From Anaerobiospirillum sp. NML120449 (GTDB lineage: Bacteria; Pseudomonadota; Gammaproteobacteria; Enterobacterales; Succinivibrionaceae), in the NCBI RefSeq assembly GCF_023051105.1, contig NZ_JALKIL010000011.1, forward strand, positions 62,001 through 126,000: a stretch of 64,000 bases of DNA, written 5' to 3'. This document shows, piece by piece, positions 60,465-64,000 of the stretch. Numbering within the stretch: position 1 is the first letter of the stretch; each line of letters begins with the position of its first letter. A model generated the notes under the pieces. It was given only the letters and a program-made list of their open reading frames with translations. It searched no databases and had not been told where the DNA came from. Position numbers and translations under genes: made by a program.

Positions 60465-62414
60465 ATGATCAAAATTACTTTACCTAATGGCGCTGTCAAA
60501 GAGTTTGAAGGCGCAGTATCAATTGCTGATGTAGCTGCCAGCATCGGCCCAGGTCTGGCCCGCAGCTGTGTTGCCGGCCGTATCAATGGCGAATTACATG
60601 ACGCCTGCGATCTCATCACCGAAGATGCAGCAATCGAGATTGTTACCCCTAAGGACAAGGACGGTCTTGAGATTATCCGTCACTCCTGTGCCCACCTTTT
60701 AGGTCACGCCATCAAGCAGTTATGGCCTGATACCAAGATGGCTATCGGTCCTGTGGTAGATAACGGCTTCTACTATGACGTTGATCTGGACCACAAGCTC
60801 ACTGCTGAGGACATGGAAGCTCTCGACAAGAGAATGCACGAGCTGGCCAGGACCGACTACAAGGTAATCAAGGAAGTTGTGGACTGGCAGGGTGCTTACG
60901 ATGCCTTTACCAGCCGTGACGAGCCATACAAGAAGTTAATCCTCGAAGAGAATATCGACAAGTCCGACAGACCAGCTCTGTATCATCACGAAGAGTACAC
61001 CGACATGTGCCGTGGCCCTCACGTTCCACACATGTCCTTCTGTTCCAACTTCAAGCTGACTCACTTTGCCGGTGCCTACTGGCGTGGCGATTCCAAGAAC
61101 AAGATGCTCCAGCGTATCTACGGTACCTGCTGGGCCTCCAAGGAGGAGCTGGCCGACTATCTGCGCAAGCGCGAAGAAGCCGCCAAGCGTGACCACCGTG
61201 TTCTGGGCAAGAAGCTCGACCTGTTCCACTTCCAGCAGGAAGCTCCTGGTCTGGTTTTCTGGCACCACGACGGCTGGACCATCTACCGTCTGGTAGAGGA
61301 TTACATGCGTGGCATGCTCCACAAGTATGGCTATATTGAGGTTAACACCCCTCAGATTATGGACCGCGTACTGTGGGAGCGTTCCGGTCACTGGGACAAG
61401 TACGCTGAGAACATGTTCACTACCGCCTCTGAGAACCGTGAATATGCCATCAAGCCAATGAACTGCCCTGGTGCCATTCAGATTTTCAACAGCCGCACCC
61501 GTTCCTACCGTGATCTGCCAATCCGTATGGCCGAATTCGGTAAGGATCACCGTAACGAGCCATCAGGTTCTCTGCACGGTCTGCTGCGTGTTCGTGGCTT
61601 TGAGCAGGATGATGCCCACATCTTCATTACTGAAGATCAGATCCTTCAGGAAGTTACCGAGTGCATCAAGATGGTTTACGAGGTTTATGACAACTTCGGA
61701 TTCCACAAGATCGACGTCAAGCTCTCTACCCGTCCTGAAAAGCGTATCGGCTCTGATGAGATCTGGGACAAGTCTGAAAAAGATCTGGCCGACGCTCTGA
61801 CCGCCAATGGTCTTGAGTTCGAGCTTCAGCCAGGCGAGGGTGCTTTCTACGGTCCTAAGATCGAGTTCACCCTGCACGACTCTCTGGGCCGTGCCTGGCA
61901 GTGCGGTACCATTCAGCTGGACTTCTCTCTGCCGCAGCGTCTTGACGCCCACTATGTAGGTGAGGACAACAAGGACCACGTTCCTGTTATGATTCACCGC
62001 GCCATGCTGGGCTCTCTGGAGCGCTTCATCGGTATTCTTACCGAAGAGTTTGCCGGCGCCTTCCCTACCTGGCTGGCCCCTGTTCAGGCTGTTGTCATGA
62101 ACATCACCTCCAACCAGGTTGAGTATGTAAAGGAAGTTACAAAGAAGCTCGACGAGGCCGGTATCCGTGTCCAGTCAGATCTGCGTAATGACAAGGTAGG
62201 CTTCAAGATTCGTGAGCATACCTTAATGCACGTTCCTTACATGCTGGTATGTGGTGATCGTGAGGCTGAGAACGGCCAGGTCGCAGTACGTACCAGAAAG
62301 GGTGTAGATTTAGGTGCAATGCCTGTTGATGATTTGATTAGCATGATCAAATCTGATATCATATCGCGCAAACTTTTTACCAGGGCCGATGAGAAGCCTG
62401 AGGAAAAAAAGTAG
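60465..62414 (+). CDS. thrS: Threonyl-tRNA synthetase
   Basis: The 649 residues have the full ThrRS layout. An N-terminal TGS domain ([24 protein letters not shown]) is followed by the editing domain with [16 protein letters not shown] and the class II core with the zinc ligands [24 protein letters not shown] and a late His ([15 protein letters not shown]). The C-terminal anticodon-binding domain ends the protein. ATG 60465 gives the conserved N-terminus. A GTG at 60435 is in frame and closer to AGAGG, but would add [10 protein letters not shown], not seen in the family. It heads the thrS-infC-rpmI-rplT cluster. Confidence 0.97.
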   Translation: MIKITLPNGAVKEFEGAVSIADVAASIGPGLARSCVAGRINGELHDACDLITEDAAIEIVTPKDKDGLEIIRHSCAHLLGHAIKQLWPDTKMAIGPVVDNGFYYDVDLDHKLTAEDMEALDKRMHELARTDYKVIKEVVDWQGAYDAFTSRDEPYKKLILEENIDKSDRPALYHHEEYTDMCRGPHVPHMSFCSNFKLTHFAGAYWRGDSKNKMLQRIYGTCWASKEELADYLRKREEAAKRDHRVLGKKLDLFHFQQEAPGLVFWHHDGWTIYRLVEDYMRGMLHKYGYIEVNTPQIMDRVLWERSGHWDKYAENMFTTASENREYAIKPMNCPGAIQIFNSRTRSYRDLPIRMAEFGKDHRNEPSGSLHGLLRVRGFEQDDAHIFITEDQILQEVTECIKMVYEVYDNFGFHKIDVKLSTRPEKRIGSDEIWDKSEKDLADALTANGLEFELQPGEGAFYGPKIEFTLHDSLGRAWQCGTIQLDFSLPQRLDAHYVGEDNKDHVPVMIHRAMLGSLERFIGILTEEFAGAFPTWLAPVQAVVMNITSNQVEYVKEVTKKLDEAGIRVQSDLRNDKVGFKIREHTLMHVPYMLVCGDREAENGQVAVRTRKGVDLGAMPVDDLISMIKSDIISRKLFTRADEKPEEKK

Positions 62415-62460
62415 AATAGCTGCATCAAGTCGCTAATTTTCGGACCTCACGTTCGATATG

Positions 62461-62497
62461 AAAGAGCTGGTGAAGCAATATTGCCAGCTCTTTTATT
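62461..62497 (+). terminator. Terminator or attenuator between thrS and infC
   Basis: AAAGAGCTGG (62461-62470) pairs perfectly with CCAGCTCTTT (62484-62493), followed by TATT. The T-run is short, so some read-through into infC is likely. Confidence 0.65.
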
Positions 62498-62559
62498 GTG
62501 CCCCTGGCACATGTAAAGTTGCAGCCTGATCAGTGATCTTTGGATACTAGGAGTCTGCT

Positions 62560-63102
62560 ATAAACAGCGCAAAAAAGACCGGTAGGCCACAGCCTAAAAA
62601 CCGGGTGAACGGTGACATCAGATGTCGTGAAGTACGTCTGATTGGAGAGGACAATGAGACTATAGGTGTCATGCCTACAGTTCAAGCTTTACGCATGGCT
62701 GAAGAAGCTGGTGTTGATTTAGTTGAAATCAGTCCTAATGCTGAGCCGCCAGTCTGTCGCTTAATTGAGTATGGCAAGTACCTCTACGAGAAGAGCAAGG
62801 ATCAGAAAAAGAAGAAGCAGAAAGTCGTCCAGATTAAGGAAATCAAATTCCGTCCTGGTACTGACGAAGGCGACTATCAGGTTAAACTACGCAACCTGAT
62901 TCGCTTCCTCGAAGAGGGCAACAAGGCCAAGGTGACATTACGCTTCCGTGGACGCGAAATGGCTCACCAGCACATTGGTCTGGATGTTCTCAAGCGTGTA
63001 GAGCACGATCTATGCGAAGAAAAGGGACTGGCTACGGTTGAAAGCGCCTCACGTGTTGAGGGCCGTCAGGCAACCATGGTTCTCGCCCCTAAGAAGAAAT
63101 AA
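62560..63102 (+). CDS. infC: Translation initiation factor IF-3, predicted AUA start codon
   Basis: From ATA at 62560 the product has 180 residues, exactly the E. coli IF-3 length. Its N-terminus (M)[31 protein letters not shown] aligns with E. coli [24 protein letters not shown]. AGGAG (62549-62553) is 6 bases before ATA, and an in-frame TAG (62548-62550) closes the frame just upstream. No ATG, GTG, TTG, CTG, ATT or ATC occurs between that stop and a GTG at 62605, which would remove 15 conserved residues and has no ribosome-binding site. IF-3 itself rejects non-AUG starts, so a non-standard start gives autoregulation, as with AUU in E. coli. The core [10 protein letters not shown] and [13 protein letters not shown] are typical. 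Confidence 0.92.
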   Translation: MNSAKKTGRPQPKNRVNGDIRCREVRLIGEDNETIGVMPTVQALRMAEEAGVDLVEISPNAEPPVCRLIEYGKYLYEKSKDQKKKKQKVVQIKEIKFRPGTDEGDYQVKLRNLIRFLEEGNKAKVTLRFRGREMAHQHIGLDVLKRVEHDLCEEKGLATVESASRVEGRQATMVLAPKKK

Positions 63103-63182
63103 GAATCCTAAGGGAATCCAAGTCCTGAAAGGTATTACCTGCAGGCCCCTTACTTTCTACTCATAATGCGGAGTTATAAATA
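63103..63182 (+). promoter_or_regulatory. infC-rpmI intergenic leader
   Basis: 80 bases with GGAGTT before rpmI. In E. coli this part of the message takes part in L20-mediated repression of rpmI-rplT through a pseudoknot. I cannot show that structure here by eye. Confidence 0.25.
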
Positions 63183-63395
63183 ATGGCTGGAAAAGTCAAG
63201 GTCAAGATGAAGACCGATCGTGGCGTTGCCAAGCGCTTCAAGAAGACTGGCAGTGGTCACTTCAAGTGCCGTCACCAGAACTTACGTCACATCCTTACCA
63301 AGAAGAGCCGTAAGCGTAAGCGTTCATTACGTGCTATGAACATCGTTCATACTTCTAATGTCCGCGCTATCATGCGTCAGTTACCTTACGCCTAA
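63183..63395 (+). CDS. rpmI: 50S ribosomal protein L35
   Basis: The 70 residues are strongly basic: [45 protein letters not shown] is the L35 signature. It is slightly longer than the usual 64-65 residues at both ends. It is followed by rplT after 15 bp. Confidence 0.97.
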   Translation: MAGKVKVKMKTDRGVAKRFKKTGSGHFKCRHQNLRHILTKKSRKRKRSLRAMNIVHTSNVRAIMRQLPYA

Positions 63396-63410
63396 TTGGA
63401 GGATTTTTAA

Positions 63411-63770
63411 ATGGCAAGAGTTAAGCGTGGTGTTACCGCACGTGCCCGTCATAAGAAGGTTTTAAAGGCTGCCAAGGGTTACTACGGTGCCCGTTCCCGC
63501 ACCTACCGCGTTGCCGTCCAGGCCGTTACCAAGGCCGGTCAGTACGCCTACCGTGACCGTCGTCAGAAGAAGCGTCAGTTCCGCGCTCTGTGGATTGTAC
63601 GTATCAATGCTGCCGCCCGTCAGTACGGTTTAAGCTACAGCAAGTTCATGAACGGTTTAAAGAAGGCCAACATCGAGATCGACCGTAAGGTTCTCTCCGA
63701 GCTCGCCATCAACGAGAAGGCCGCTTTCGAGACCATCGCTAACCAGGCCCGCGCTGCTTTAGGTTTATAA
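63411..63770 (+). CDS. rplT: 50S ribosomal protein L20
   Basis: The 119 residues start [35 protein letters not shown] and include [20 protein letters not shown], diagnostic for L20. L20 is an early assembly protein of the large subunit and, in E. coli, the repressor of rpmI-rplT. GGAGG precedes the ATG. Leu codons are mostly TTA. Confidence 0.98.
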   Translation: MARVKRGVTARARHKKVLKAAKGYYGARSRTYRVAVQAVTKAGQYAYRDRRQKKRQFRALWIVRINAAARQYGLSYSKFMNGLKKANIEIDRKVLSELAINEKAAFETIANQARAALGL

Positions 63771-63796
63771 TTTAAACCTTTGCTGGTCTGACAGCT

Positions 63797-63831
63797 AAAA
63801 AGGGGGTTGTGCATATGCACAACCCCCTTTT
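63797..63831 (+). terminator. Terminator of the thrS-rplT cluster
   Basis: AAAAGGGGGTTGTGCA and TGCACAACCCCCTTTT form a perfect stem with a two-base centre, 27 bases after the rplT stop. Confidence 0.93.
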
Positions 63832-64000
63832 CAATTTTACCGGTGCTGTTTTCGTGCGCCCTGCCCTCAGCACGCCTTTAAGTCGGCTTCCCGGGCCATC
63901 ACCATGGCCATTACCATGGCGCATGCCAACGAACATGTCCCTGACCTGGCCCTTTGCCCTGACCATGGCCCAGGCCCCCGGCAGACCAGCCCGGGCGAGA

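Overview
The window reads as a chromosomal segment of a gammaproteobacterium with an Escherichia coli-like gene order. The best guess is an anaerobic, succinate-forming member of the Succinivibrionaceae (Anaerobiospirillum or Succinivibrio type). The genus is an inference from gene content, the four-subunit fumarate reductase, E. coli-like protein lengths and low coding density. No rRNA or other taxonomic marker is present. Protein genes cover only about two thirds of the sequence. The spacers are long and carry many short tandem repeats with units of 12 to 176 bp. No phage, insertion sequence, CRISPR array or secondary-metabolite cluster is visible.

Layout. 1-9.1 kb: frdABCD (minus strand), psd (minus) and four identical tRNA-Gly genes. 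E. coli has frd-epmA-mscM-psd here; epmA and mscM are absent. 9.7-15.4 kb: a CbrC-like protein, secA and two identical tRNA-Phe genes. 16-20.7 kb: a YqaB-like HAD phosphatase, a dihydrolipoamide-dehydrogenase-like flavoprotein without its redox cysteines, then rdgB and hemW. 21.9-28.8 kb: an RNase R with a roughly 600-residue basic tail, rlmB, then rpsF-rpsR-rplI without priB. 29-41.5 kb: a Cof-type HAD phosphatase, a YddA/SbmA-type ABC half-transporter, a large lipoprotein beta-galactosidase with a GalR-type operator, an AGCS amino-acid symporter and a DedA protein. 43-57.6 kb: a giant ftsK (2101 codons), tpx, lolA, rarA, serS, cvpA and purF. 57.8-64 kb: a secreted protein of unknown function, a 27-codon membrane ORF, tRNA-Val, and thrS-infC-rpmI-rplT.

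How the genes fit together. Most of the window is housekeeping: anaerobic fumarate respiration, phosphatidylethanolamine synthesis, Sec secretion and lipoprotein sorting, chromosome segregation and fork rescue, RNA turnover, and translation. Accessory functions are lactose/galactoside use at the envelope (probably under GalR-type control), sodium-coupled amino-acid uptake and peroxide defence.

Most noteworthy: (1) infC appears to start at an AUA codon; (2) the thrS leader carries a hairpin resembling the tRNA-Thr(CGU) anticodon arm that separates the Shine-Dalgarno sequence from the AUG, like the split ribosome-binding site of E. coli thrS; (3) the lipoamide-dehydrogenase-like protein lacks both active-site cysteines and the catalytic histidine; (4) low-complexity expansions occur in RNase R, FtsK, RarA, DedA and the ABC transporter; (5) many spacers contain unrelated minisatellites. 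The last bases (63832-64000) show no gene.
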